Shown here in pieces: positions 5,803 through 14,519 of a DNA stretch of 25,304 nt. The DNA lies in the NCBI GenBank assembly GCA_047605865.1, contig JASGFC010000023.1, positions 1-25,304 of the forward strand, given 5' to 3'. The notes beneath the pieces were generated by a model that worked only from the letters and a program-made list of their open reading frames with translations, was not told the DNA's origin and ran no database searches. The translations under genes were made by a program, and so were the position numbers. The stretch comes from JASGDC01 sp047605865 (lineage in GTDB: Bacteria; Actinomycetota; Actinomycetes; Actinomycetales; Micrococcaceae). The stretch's first letter is position 1. Every line of letters starts with the position of its first letter.

Positions 5803-6984
5803 TCACACAATCTTGATGTTATCTAAAGCAGCACCAGCACTATTGAGATAATCATAGATAGCTTGACTCATCGCACAAAAAGTAAAATACGTGCGCCGTA
5901 CATCAGAATTTTGGAACGTAACGTTTGTTAAATTAACTTGTTCAAAAGTAGCTGACTTAAGGCTTGTACTATTAAACACCGTACTTGATATCGAAACATT
6001 CTTGAACACTGTTTTACCTAAATCACAGCCATTAAACTGTGCTTGTTCAATTTTTGAATCAAGAATAGTAGCTTTCTTGATATCAGTTCCTGTAAATGAA
6101 GCATTACTAATACTGACATCTTGCATATAACTGTGCTTCATATCTGAAGCCATAACACGAACGTTATCAATAGCCACACGTAAATAATTAGATTTTTTAA
6201 GATCAGTTGCTCTAAAACGAGAATCAGATAAGGAGGCATCACTAAAACTTGCGCTCTTTATATCACACATATTGAAACTATAAGAACTTAAATTAACGTT
6301 AGTAAAATCTGTATTTTTCATGTCTTTGGCAATAAGAGTTTTTTGAGGTGAACCTTCTCCCATACCAAATTCTGAAGATACATTATTAACAAAATCTTTA
6401 AGAATTGAACCCAAAGTAAAACCAAGGTTTTGCTGATTTCCGTGCCTGTATCCATCGTGAGTAGCATTGTGCGCACCTTGATGCATTGAACTTGACTGTC
6501 CAGGAGCAACAAAACCTTGAAATCCAGAAGGAAAACCAAAACCACCAGAGACTTGACTCCCCTCATTCATACTCGATGTTGGAGGTGTTGAATATTTTGT
6601 ATCCTCATAATCAACACGATGCGTTGGGTCGCCAGTAAATTCTGCTTCCCAGTCTGACATTTTGTCATGATGCTTGCTTTTTCTTCTAGTATCACGATAT
6701 CCAAACGAATTCTTGTGCGTATTATCGTGCAAGCTAGAACTTCCTTGATATTTCTGAGCCTCTGGAAGTAACTCCTCAATCATATCGTCTAAATCTTTAA
6801 ATTCTTCAACGGAGTCCAAATATGCCAGCTCTTCAGTGATTCCATTCTCACGAAGATCATGATATTTGTCCATTAAATGAGTTAAAAGTTCTTCTTTAAG
6901 ATCCTCAATGCCTGGAATATTGCTGTAAGCAGCAAGTTTTTTATCCAAGAAAAGAGCAAATCTTTCCTGCTGGTTATTTTCCAT
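5803..6984 (-). CDS. HAAS-like N-terminal domain fused to a pentapeptide-type beta-helix
   Basis: 393 residues. Residues 1-80 are helical and resemble the HAAS/DUF1700-like domain often paired with PadR regulators (a LDKKLAAYSNIPGIEDLKEE segment, then HLMDKYHDLRENGITEELAY). Residues 80-215 are low-complexity, rich in Gly, Ser, His and Asn, and probably a flexible linker. Residues 221-370 form a repeat with exact 20-residue period. D(I/L/M/V)K-like triplets begin at 221, 241, 261, 281, 301, 321, 341 (S instead of D) and 361. Phe/Val/Ile occupy the inward positions every five residues, as in a right-handed quadrilateral beta-helix. No signal peptide or membrane segment is seen, so it is probably cytoplasmic. 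The start overlaps the end of padR by 11 bases and has GGAG upstream. Molecular function unknown. Confidence 0.85.
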   Translation of the reverse strand: MENNQQERFALFLDKKLAAYSNIPGIEDLKEELLTHLMDKYHDLRENGITEELAYLDSVEEFKDLDDMIEELLPEAQKYQGSSSLHDNTHKNSFGYRDTRRKSKHHDKMSDWEAEFTGDPTHRVDYEDTKYSTPPTSSMNEGSQVSGGFGFPSGFQGFVAPGQSSSMHQGAHNATHDGYRHGNQQNLGFTLGSILKDFVNNVSSEFGMGEGSPQKTLIAKDMKNTDFTNVNLSSYSFNMCDIKSASFSDASLSDSRFRATDLKKSNYLRVAIDNVRVMASDMKHSYMQDVSISNASFTGTDIKKATILDSKIEQAQFNGCDLGKTVFKNVSISSTVFNSTSLKSATFEQVNLTNVTFQNSDVRRTYFTFCAMSQAIYDYLNSAGAALDNIKIV

Positions 6985-7339
6985 GGGTCTCCTTTAATAA
7001 ATCTTTCAAAATCTTTTGAGCCTTTTCCCAATCATTGAGGTGCTCTTCAAGCATCAGTTTTCCCGTATTGGAAATCTTATAATATTTCCTACGTCCACCT
7101 TCGCTCTCATCTCCCCAGTAAGAAGTGACGTACCCATTCTTTTCTAAACGCTTAAGGCACGAATACATTGTTGGTTCTTTAATTTCATATTGATGCCGAG
7201 AACGCTCATATATTTGTTTTGCAATTTCATAACCGTACTGGTCACGTGAACGCAAAATATTAAGAATAATAGCGTCCGTATGCCCACGAAGGACATCATT
7301 GGTTGCTTGGCTACTCTGTGCCGTTTTAAACATATCCAT
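6974..7339 (-). CDS. PadR family transcriptional regulator
   Basis: 121 residues from the ATG at 7339. A GTG six codons earlier is also in frame, but the ATG lies exactly six bases after a -10 with a 17-base-spaced -35, so a leaderless start here is more likely. The PadR winged helix is clear: GHTDAIILNILRSRDQYGYE, then IAKQI, then KEPTMYSCLKRLEKNGYVTSY with the signature TMYSxLKRLE, the wing WGDESEGGRRKYYKIS, and a short C-terminal dimerisation helix. PadR proteins are usually repressors that respond to small molecules or stress. It overlaps and should control the beta-helix gene, and a palindrome at its promoter suggests autoregulation. Confidence 0.93.
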   Translation of the reverse strand: MDMFKTAQSSQATNDVLRGHTDAIILNILRSRDQYGYEIAKQIYERSRHQYEIKEPTMYSCLKRLEKNGYVTSYWGDESEGGRRKYYKISNTGKLMLEEHLNDWEKAQKILKDLLKETHGK

Positions 7340-7345
7340 AACTAC

Positions 7346-7374
7346 AGCGTATATCACATTACTATGAACGTCAA
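7346..7374 (-). promoter_or_regulatory. padR promoter
   Basis: TTGACG (7369-7374) and TACGCT (7346-7351) on the minus strand are separated by exactly 17 bases. The -10 ends six bases before ATG 7339, so the transcript should be leaderless. Confidence 0.65.
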
Positions 7375-7389
7375 GGTACTATGAGTACC
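7375..7389. promoter_or_regulatory. Palindrome next to the padR -35, candidate PadR operator
   Basis: GGTACT-ATG-AGTACC, a perfect 6-bp inverted repeat with a 3-base centre, abuts the -35 of padR in the divergent padR/murQ region. Position fits autoregulation by PadR; the binding protein is inferred. Confidence 0.4.
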
Positions 7390-7498
7390 ACTTTCTGATG
7401 ATGGCGTCTTACTTGAACAAAACACCTGACACAACACTCACAGACATCAACAACATCACATTTTGGCATACAGCACAGAACAATCCCTTTTATTACTT

Positions 7499-7533
7499 TA
7501 TAATAGTATTCTTCACTCATACTGAAGAGTACT
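7499..7533 (+). promoter_or_regulatory. murQP promoter with operator-like inverted repeat
   Basis: A consensus -10, TATAAT (7499-7504), has no matching -35 at the right distance. Directly after it, AGTATTCTTCA (7505-7515) and TGAAGAGTACT (7523-7533) form an 11-bp inverted repeat with one mismatch around a 7-base centre. It would cover the transcription start, the expected place for a repressor such as an RpiR-type MurR. No murR gene is seen in this window. Confidence 0.55.
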
Positions 7534-7556
7534 TATCTATACCAAAGGGGTTGTCA

Positions 7557-8483
7557 ATGAGTAAAGACAAAGACTTACGCTCACAACTAGAAACCATGTC
7601 CACCGAGTCAGTCAACGAGGACTTCTCAAAAATTGACCAAATGGACACCGAAGAAGCCGCCTACCTCATGAACAAATCTGATGCTGAAGTTCCTGAAGCT
7701 ATTAAAAAAGTAGTACCTCAAATTGCTGCCGCAGTAGATGGAATTACAGAACGCATGGAAAAAGGTGGCCGTCTTATATATATCGGTTCAGGTACTGCTG
7801 GACGTCTGGGTGTACTTGATGCCTCAGAATGTCCGCCAACCTTTAATACTGACCCAAGCCAAGTAGTAGGCGTTATTTCAGGCGGAAACATTGCCCTTAC
7901 TAATGCCGTAGAAGGAGCAGAAGACGATCGTGACCTAGCTGTTGAAGATTTAGAAAAACTAAATATCACAGAACTTGATACCGTTTGTGGCATTTCAGCA
8001 TCTGGCCGAACACCATACGCCTGCTCAGGCGTAGAATATGCAAAAAAGAAAGGTGCTATGACCATTGGCCTTTCTTGCAACGCCAACTCAGAACTAGCTT
8101 CACTTGCAGATCATGGACTAGAAGTAGTTGTAGGACCAGAATTCGTTGCTGGCTCAACTCGTTTGAAATCAGGAACTGCACAAAAACTAGTGTGCAATAT
8201 GCTGTCCACTTTAACCATGGTCAAACTTGGAAAAACCTACGGAAACCTTATGGTAGATGTTCGTTCCTCCAACGAAAAACTTGTTGCCCGTTCATGGCGT
8301 ATCGTGAAAAAAGCAACAGATGCACCTGATGAGGAAGTTGACGAAGCTATGAAAACTCACGATGGAGACGTCAAAGCTTCAATTCTTTCAATTATTTCTG
8401 GGGCTAACAAAGAAGACGTTCAAACTGCTTTGCAAAACAGCAACGGACGTCTTCGTCAAGCAATAGACTCGCTCAATAACTAG
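7557..8483 (+). CDS. murQ: N-acetylmuramic acid 6-phosphate etherase
   Basis: Cytoplasmic SIS-domain lyase that cleaves the D-lactyl ether of MurNAc-6-phosphate to give GlcNAc-6-phosphate and lactate. 308 residues from the ATG at 7557, chosen because AAAGGGG lies just upstream and the size fits MurQ; the frame is open 53 codons further but that part would precede the promoter. GSGTAGRLGVLDASECPPTF (77-96) is the MurQ/SIS signature with catalytic-type Glu91. Acidic EGAEDD is at 119-124. PEFVAGSTRLKSGTAQK (194-210) and NLMVDVRSSNEKL (230-242) are also diagnostic. The C-terminal 60 residues form a UBA-like helical lid. It is followed 15 bases later by the MurNAc PTS permease in one operon. Confidence 0.96.
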   Translation: MSKDKDLRSQLETMSTESVNEDFSKIDQMDTEEAAYLMNKSDAEVPEAIKKVVPQIAAAVDGITERMEKGGRLIYIGSGTAGRLGVLDASECPPTFNTDPSQVVGVISGGNIALTNAVEGAEDDRDLAVEDLEKLNITELDTVCGISASGRTPYACSGVEYAKKKGAMTIGLSCNANSELASLADHGLEVVVGPEFVAGSTRLKSGTAQKLVCNMLSTLTMVKLGKTYGNLMVDVRSSNEKLVARSWRIVKKATDAPDEEVDEAMKTHDGDVKASILSIISGANKEDVQTALQNSNGRLRQAIDSLNN

Positions 8484-8498
8484 AATAAGGAGAAATAC

Positions 8499-10076
8499 AT
8501 GGCTACTGACATAACCACGAGTGCCCCTGATGTTGTTAAAGCATTAGGTGGGCCTTCAAACATTCAAAAAATTGAAAACTGTATTACACGTCTTCGTGCT
8601 ACAGTTCACGATACCTCTAAAGTAGATAACGAAACACTCAAAAAACTTCCAGGAGCACAAGGTATCGTACCTGGTGAAACAACTCACATCATTTATGGTC
8701 CAGGAAAAGTTGAGAAAATGACAGGCGCTGTCAAAGATCATCTTGCTTCTGCTCCAGCTGATGAAACAGCTACACTTGCTGATGATGCCACAGCTGGAGT
8801 TGGCGCTCCTGCAGCAGCTGCTGGAGCTAGTGCGGAAGAACTAGCCAATAAAGGTGCAGCAATTAAAGCTAGCCTAAAAGAAAAGAACGATACTCCGTTT
8901 AAAAACTTCTTACGTAAAATTTCTAATATCTTCGTACCTTTGATTCCAGCACTTATTGGTTGTGGTATTATCGCCGCAATTAACGGTATCCTTCAAAATA
9001 TCGTGGCTGCTGGGCACTGGCAAGGTATTGCAGGTCTCATTCCTGTTTTGACTACAATCTCCAATGGTTTCATGACACTGCTACCAGTATTTGCTGGTAT
9101 TAATGCTGCGAAAGAATTTGGTGGTACACCAGCTGTTGGTGGCGCTGTAGCAGCGATCATTCCTTTCGCCGGTCCAGCAGCTCTTAAAGCAGCTAAAGTT
9201 GTTGATCAAAGCATGATTGGTAAACCAGACGGTGGTATTGCCACACTTGACGTATGGGGTCAACATTTGGTTCCTGGACGTGGTGGTGTACTAGGAGCTA
9301 TTGCAGCAGCAATTCTCGCCGCTTACCTTGAAAAATGGGCTCGCAAATGGGCTCCAGACTCAATTAGTATGCTCGTTGTTCCTACTGTTGCCATTCTTGG
9401 TGCTGGACTTGCAACAATCTACATCCTCATGACAGTCTTCGGATACATTGCAGACGGAATTGGATTTGGTGCAGACTGGCTACTTGCTCATGGTGGTATC
9501 TTAGCTGGACCAATCCTTGCTGGTATGTTCTTACCGCTCGTTATGCTGGGTATCCACCAGGCTTTGATTCCAATCCACGCCACTCTTATTGAGCAAAACG
9601 GTTACACTGTACTTCTTCCTATTCTTGCAATGGCAGGAGCTGGTCAAGTTGGTGCAGCAGCAGCTGTTTACCAGAAGCTTAAGAATAACCACGATATTCG
9701 CCGTACTATTAAATCAGCATTGCCTGCTGGTCTACTTGGTGTAGGTGAACCATTGATTTACGGTGTTACTTTACCTCTTGGTCGCCCGTTCATCACTGCC
9801 TGTATTGGTGGTGCCTTCGGTGGTGCTTGGATGGGTCTTATGTACCAGCTTGGTGATCAGGTTGGTTCTAAAGCAATTGGCCCAAGTGGTTGGGCACTTT
9901 TCCCACTACTTGCTGGTACTAAAGGCTTTGGTACAGACATTATTATTTATGGTATTGGTCTTATCATCTCTTACGTTGCCGGTTACCTTGTTACTTTGCA
10001 ATGGGGCTTCACAGCAGAAACTCTTGCAGAGGCTAACCACTATGAAGAAGAAGCAGATAAAGTTCTTGTAGACTAA
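8499..10076 (+). CDS. murP: PTS N-acetylmuramic acid transporter, EIIBC
   Basis: 525-residue glucose-family PTS permease with fused IIB and IIC domains. The IIB domain (1-82) holds the phosphocysteine C28 in KIENCITRLR. An Ala-rich linker (83-118) follows, then a IIC domain of about ten membrane segments from residue 140. LIPALIGCGIIAAINGI (148-164), GIHQALIPIHATLIEQNG (351-368) and the substrate-site GVGEPLIYG (414-422) are diagnostic. No IIA domain is present, so an EIIA encoded elsewhere must donate phosphate, as Crr does for E. coli MurP. It takes up and phosphorylates MurNAc, and the adjacent murQ supports this substrate over other glucose-family sugars. AAGGAG precedes the ATG, and a strong terminator closes the operon. 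Confidence 0.93.
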   Translation: MATDITTSAPDVVKALGGPSNIQKIENCITRLRATVHDTSKVDNETLKKLPGAQGIVPGETTHIIYGPGKVEKMTGAVKDHLASAPADETATLADDATAGVGAPAAAAGASAEELANKGAAIKASLKEKNDTPFKNFLRKISNIFVPLIPALIGCGIIAAINGILQNIVAAGHWQGIAGLIPVLTTISNGFMTLLPVFAGINAAKEFGGTPAVGGAVAAIIPFAGPAALKAAKVVDQSMIGKPDGGIATLDVWGQHLVPGRGGVLGAIAAAILAAYLEKWARKWAPDSISMLVVPTVAILGAGLATIYILMTVFGYIADGIGFGADWLLAHGGILAGPILAGMFLPLVMLGIHQALIPIHATLIEQNGYTVLLPILAMAGAGQVGAAAAVYQKLKNNHDIRRTIKSALPAGLLGVGEPLIYGVTLPLGRPFITACIGGAFGGAWMGLMYQLGDQVGSKAIGPSGWALFPLLAGTKGFGTDIIIYGIGLIISYVAGYLVTLQWGFTAETLAEANHYEEEADKVLVD

Positions 10077-10091
10077 GTCCGTTTTTCACTT

Positions 10092-10135
10092 AAAGTGGGT
10101 GGTAAGCATTGCGCTTATCACCCACTTTTGTATAT
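10092..10135 (+). terminator. Rho-independent terminator of murQP
   Basis: A 16-bp stem (10092-10107 with 10113-10128, one G.U pair) and 5-base loop, followed by TTTTGTATAT, begins 15 bases after murP. It may also stop readthrough from cydDC on the other strand, but no T-run follows in that direction. Confidence 0.9.
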
Positions 10136-10191
10136 GCCATTCTCGTAAGTTATATACCAGAATGCCCTCGACAAATGTTTACCATCGTGAA

Positions 10192-13100
10192 TTAAAGTTT
10201 AAGTACCGCATCAGTTTGAGTTATATCTTGCTGATGATGCGTTATTAATACCACAATCCTATCTTGTAGCCCTTGACGTAGATCGTGCATTAAATGCTGC
10301 GCAGCTTCTTGATCAAGGTGTGCAGTTGGTTCATCTAGAAGAACCACATGAGCCTGAGACAACAATGTTCTTGCTACAGCCAAGCGTTGGCGCTCACCAC
10401 CTGATAAGAACGCCCCTCCAGTACCTACTTGCGTGTCTAAACCTTGCGTCAATTCACGGGTAAAACCAACACGATGCAGTACTTCCTCTAATTCTGCATC
10501 ACTACGAGGAGAATCAGCGCCAAGCATGAGATTTCCACGTAATGTTGAATTAAAAATATGTGACTCTTGCGGACACCAAGCAATCTTACCGGTTAAATCA
10601 ACTGTTTGTGCTTCATAGCTTTTTCCAGCAATCTCAATAGTGTAGCTGCCCTTTTCATAAGGCAAGAAGCCCATGATGACAGATAATAATGTCGATTTAC
10701 CAGAACCGCTAGGACCGACCACACTTAACCAGCTACTTTCTTGATCTGGAAGCGAAAAGTTTATGTTTTCAATGGCATAGTGCTGCTGCCCTTGCCACTT
10801 AGCAGCAAGCTGACTCATGAGTATATGTTGTACGCTACCTGGCACTGAAAGTTTGTTGCGTGCAGTAGGTTTTTTAAGGTACTGGCCAATACTGTCTAGG
10901 AGCTTTTTCAAATTTCCATAATTGACTTGAGCGCTGTTGACAATTAAGAAAATTTCTGTCATCGCTAGAGGTGTTAAAGCACATACGGCAACCATCCCTG
11001 ATGACATCCCCTGAAGATGCCAGCTATTAGCCTGCAACAAAATGAGTGCAGAAACCGTCCATGTAAGAGCAATAGAAAGCATCGTGCTAAAACCTTGTTT
11101 CCAGGAAAGCTTTTGATTCAAAGTAGCTTCCTCTGAATTGAGACTGTCAACATTCTTTAGAGCATTTTCAGCACGATGATTTGCTTTCAAGTCATCTTTT
11201 GCAAGAAGGAATGATGAAGTTTCAAAAACTCGTTGCGCTTTAAGATCCATTGTCCTCTTAGCATTCTGTTGCTCTAGGCCAGAAGCTATGCGTGGAATAA
11301 TCAATAAACCAACTATTGTTAAACTGGCAAACCACACAAAGCTGCTTGGCTGTATTACCGTAAGCACTACTACTGTAGCTACGCCAGCAGCCCAACTAGC
11401 AATCAAAGGGTTGATAGCACGAGGGATAATATCACGCAATTGATCTGCTTGCTCAATAATAATACGTACCACATGTGAAGAGTTCAGTGCCTGACGTGAG
11501 CTCAAACCTTGTTGTGCAAGGTTCTGCCACATATTACTGCGTAGTTTCTCCATAGAACTAAAAAGAGCATCATGCATCAAGAGGCGCTCAAAATATCGAC
11601 AAGCCGCGCGTGCAATACCAAAAAAACGCACCCCAACAATTGCAACTGTTAAGTACATAATAGGTGGATGCTCACTAGCACGAACAATTAGCCAAGCAGA
11701 AACGCTTGAAAGTGCAATCGCTGCCCCAGCGGCAAAAATACCCAAAAGAATGGAGAACCAATAAAGCCTACTATTCAAGCCAAGTTCTTTAAGCAAAGAA
11801 GGAACTGACATCTCCTGCGAAGACTCATCAAGTTGAGTTTCTTTGACACGGGGAGCGAAATCTTCAACGTCAGATGAAACATACTGCTGTTCTACTACCC
11901 CAGTTGAAGCCAATTTGAGATGATGCTGAGCAAGAGCCAAGGTTTCTGGTTCATGAGAAACCAAAAGCACAGTAGTAACATTGCTCAGTTGAGATATCAA
12001 CTGACGAATCAACTGAGCGTGAGAGTAATCTAAATGAGCAGTGGGTTCATCAATCATCACCAGTTGCGCTGGATTATTACCCCTTAACACTGGCACGATA
12101 GTCCTAGCAAGTGCAATTCGACGCTGCTCACCTGGGCTTAAATTACTAGGGTGAATATTTTCTATGTGTTCGAGCCCAACTGTAGCCAATGTTTCTTCAA
12201 CATCGGCTTGTGAATCATAAAGAAGAATTTCTTCAGCAACAGTTTCAGCATAGAAGTGCGGTTGTTGTGGCACATAGACCATATCTTCTCGAGGTACACC
12301 AGCAAAGTAACCTCGAGTTCTGATATCATCAGTTGAATATAATCCTGCAACTAAGCCTAAGAGTGTTGATTTTCCTGTTCCGCTGGCACCAGTAAGAGCA
12401 GAAATGCTATGCGGTGGAAGTGTAGCAGTGAGCGCTTGACCTAACCATGATTGCTTTGGAAAGCCACATTGAAAATCATGGAAGCTCAATACGTCATTAC
12501 TTTTCTTCAGCGGAATTTCAAGTGCATCTTTTTCTTCTAAAATAGCTCGAGATGCCTTGAGAGTATCCACACCATCTTCTGAAGCATGGTGACCTGCCCC
12601 AATCTCACGAAGAGGCAGGTAACATTCAGGAGCTAGGATAAGAACCATCAAAGCAACTTCAAGTGACATATGACCATAAACAAGACGAACACCAATAACT
12701 ACAGCCACCAAGGCAACAGAAATAGTAGCAATAAGTTCTAGTGCTAGAGAAGACATAAACGAAATTCGTAGTACTTCAAGTGTTTTTGTACGATACTTCT
12801 CAAGAATTTTCTTAAAGGCCCTACCCTGCTGTTGCACTTTAGCTAAACCAATAATAACGGGAAGACCTTGAGCAAGCTCAATCAACTGATGAGAAATAGT
12901 AACAAGTTGTTTTCGTGCTTGGCTTGTAGCATCTTCAGTATGCAAGCCGATAAGTACCATGAAAAACGGTACTAAACCGATCGTAAAGAAAATAATGAGG
13001 GCACTCATCCAGTCCCAATAACCAATCCATAACATTAAAATCCATGGGATGGTTGCCGTTGCAACAAGAGCTGGGAAAAACTGAGTGAAATAATTATCTA

Positions 13101-13455
13101 ATGTTGAAAGTCCTGTGGTAGCTAGAGTATTAATCTCAGCAACACTGTGCTCGCTAGATTTTGGAAGATACAACGCTTTTCTTAAAAGTTTGCTTTGAAT
13201 TTCAGCTTTGATGCCACTTGCAGTATAGGCTGATGCAACTGTAATTGCCCATTGGCATAAGGCGCGTAACAACGCCGCACCAACAGCCATCCATAGCTGA
13301 TGTTCAAAAGGCTTCTTCTGGATAACATCTACAATTGCCCAGGATAAATAGTATGCAAAAGCAATTAAGGAAACTGCTTTGAGTACACTACAGAACCCCA
13401 ACCATGCGAGCATTCGCTTGGCTGGGGCCCCTAATAGCGTAAAATCTGGTTTCAC
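10192..13455 (-). CDS. cydDC: CydDC fused ABC transporter for cytochrome bd assembly
   Basis: A single 1087-residue chain holding both halves of the heterodimeric exporter needed to assemble cytochrome bd; in E. coli it acts on cysteine, glutathione and heme. First half (1-520, CydD-like): about six membrane helices, Walker A GASGTGKS (356-363), signature LSPGEQ (439-444), Walker B VMIDEPTAHLD. Second half (about 555-1087, CydC-like): the CydC-typical EHPPIMYLTVAIVGVRFFG (595-613), then Walker A GPSGSGKST, signature LSGGERQRLAVA and Walker B LLDEPTAHLD. Both ATP sites look intact. The GTG start follows the cydB stop with no gap, so translation is coupled. Fused CydDC is known in some Actinomycetota such as Streptomyces. 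Confidence 0.94.
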   Translation of the reverse strand: MKPDFTLLGAPAKRMLAWLGFCSVLKAVSLIAFAYYLSWAIVDVIQKKPFEHQLWMAVGAALLRALCQWAITVASAYTASGIKAEIQSKLLRKALYLPKSSEHSVAEINTLATTGLSTLDNYFTQFFPALVATATIPWILMLWIGYWDWMSALIIFFTIGLVPFFMVLIGLHTEDATSQARKQLVTISHQLIELAQGLPVIIGLAKVQQQGRAFKKILEKYRTKTLEVLRISFMSSLALELIATISVALVAVVIGVRLVYGHMSLEVALMVLILAPECYLPLREIGAGHHASEDGVDTLKASRAILEEKDALEIPLKKSNDVLSFHDFQCGFPKQSWLGQALTATLPPHSISALTGASGTGKSTLLGLVAGLYSTDDIRTRGYFAGVPREDMVYVPQQPHFYAETVAEEILLYDSQADVEETLATVGLEHIENIHPSNLSPGEQRRIALARTIVPVLRGNNPAQLVMIDEPTAHLDYSHAQLIRQLISQLSNVTTVLLVSHEPETLALAQHHLKLASTGVVEQQYVSSDVEDFAPRVKETQLDESSQEMSVPSLLKELGLNSRLYWFSILLGIFAAGAAIALSSVSAWLIVRASEHPPIMYLTVAIVGVRFFGIARAACRYFERLLMHDALFSSMEKLRSNMWQNLAQQGLSSRQALNSSHVVRIIIEQADQLRDIIPRAINPLIASWAAGVATVVVLTVIQPSSFVWFASLTIVGLLIIPRIASGLEQQNAKRTMDLKAQRVFETSSFLLAKDDLKANHRAENALKNVDSLNSEEATLNQKLSWKQGFSTMLSIALTWTVSALILLQANSWHLQGMSSGMVAVCALTPLAMTEIFLIVNSAQVNYGNLKKLLDSIGQYLKKPTARNKLSVPGSVQHILMSQLAAKWQGQQHYAIENINFSLPDQESSWLSVVGPSGSGKSTLLSVIMGFLPYEKGSYTIEIAGKSYEAQTVDLTGKIAWCPQESHIFNSTLRGNLMLGADSPRSDAELEEVLHRVGFTRELTQGLDTQVGTGGAFLSGGERQRLAVARTLLSQAHVVLLDEPTAHLDQEAAQHLMHDLRQGLQDRIVVLITHHQQDITQTDAVLKL

Positions 13456-14505
13456 TTAGTCAGCAAGCACCTTTTTACGGATTGATTCAGGAACAATATG
13501 ATTGTCAGGAATCATGTCAACACTAATACGTTTACGGAAAACCCAGTAAGTCCACATCTGGTATCCCACCACAATTGGGACTCCAATCAATGCTACTACC
13601 GTCATGACACCAAGAGTGTAATTTGTTGAAGACGCATTGTAGACTGTTAAATTATGGGCAGCGTCCAAAGTTGAAGGAAGAACAACTGGGAAAACATTCC
13701 AAAAAATAGATGTTGCACCACACAATAAGAACAAAGACAGAGCTACGAAAGCCCTACCCTCATATTCATTACGCAATTGCAGCCAAGAATAAACCACCGC
13801 TAGAACAGCAAGGACAATAAGAATCCATCCGAAAACCTTATGTGCATGATGGAACTGTACAATCAATACCCAAAGTACAAGTGGCAATAGCAAAACTGGC
13901 ATCCATTGTTGAGCAAATTCATGAGCTTTGTCACGGATATCACCATCAGTTTTCAGTGCTAAGAATAATGCACCATGAACCAAGGCAAAGCCAACTAACG
14001 CAAGACCACCTAGGATAGCGTAGAGATTTAACCATGCAAAAGGTCCACCAACGCGATCACCGTTTGCATTCAAAGGCAAACCGGTGGTAGTTAATGCTAA
14101 TGCAGCACCAATACCAAATGCCGAGAGGAAAGATCCAACAGACATAGCAGTATCCCAATTATCACGCCATTTTTGATTGTTGCCTTTACCACGATAATCA
14201 ATAGCGACAGCACGCATAATAAGACCAAGAAGCACAATGACTAGTGGAATATACAATGATGAGAACAAAGATGCGTACCAACGAGGGAACGCAGCAAATG
14301 TTGCACCACCAGCAGTTAGTAGCCAGACTTCGTTTCCATCCCACACAGGTCCAATCGAGTTAATCATGACTCGACGTTCTTTATCGTCTATGCCAAGAAT
14401 CTTAAGTAGCATACCTACTCCAAGGTCAAAACCTTCAAGGAAAAGATAGCCAATCCATAGAACTGCTATGAGAATAAACCATAGATTTGGTAAAAAGTGT
14501 TCCAA
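13456..14505 (-). CDS. cydB: Cytochrome bd ubiquinol oxidase subunit II
   Basis: 349-residue membrane protein, the second core subunit of the bd-type terminal oxidase. It has eight to nine hydrophobic segments and the CydB hallmarks GYLFLEGFDLGVGMLL (19-34), GPVWDGNEVWLLTAGGATFAAFP (52-74) and a C-terminal VVGYQMWTYWVFRKR. It begins with TTG at 14505; GGGAGAG lies about two bases further up than the ideal site but is the only ribosome site, and the protein start NLWFILIAVLWIGYL fits the family. The gene lies 14 bases after cydA and directly abuts cydDC. Confidence 0.96.
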   Translation of the reverse strand: MEHFLPNLWFILIAVLWIGYLFLEGFDLGVGMLLKILGIDDKERRVMINSIGPVWDGNEVWLLTAGGATFAAFPRWYASLFSSLYIPLVIVLLGLIMRAVAIDYRGKGNNQKWRDNWDTAMSVGSFLSAFGIGAALALTTTGLPLNANGDRVGGPFAWLNLYAILGGLALVGFALVHGALFLALKTDGDIRDKAHEFAQQWMPVLLLPLVLWVLIVQFHHAHKVFGWILIVLAVLAVVYSWLQLRNEYEGRAFVALSLFLLCGATSIFWNVFPVVLPSTLDAAHNLTVYNASSTNYTLGVMTVVALIGVPIVVGYQMWTYWVFRKRISVDMIPDNHIVPESIRKKVLAD

Positions 14506-14519
14506 TTCTCTCCCTTTCC

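Noticed and set aside
7398..7556. 53-codon N-terminal extension of murQ
   Set aside because: It precedes the TATAAT promoter and the AAAGGGG ribosome site; MurQ family length fits the start at 7557.
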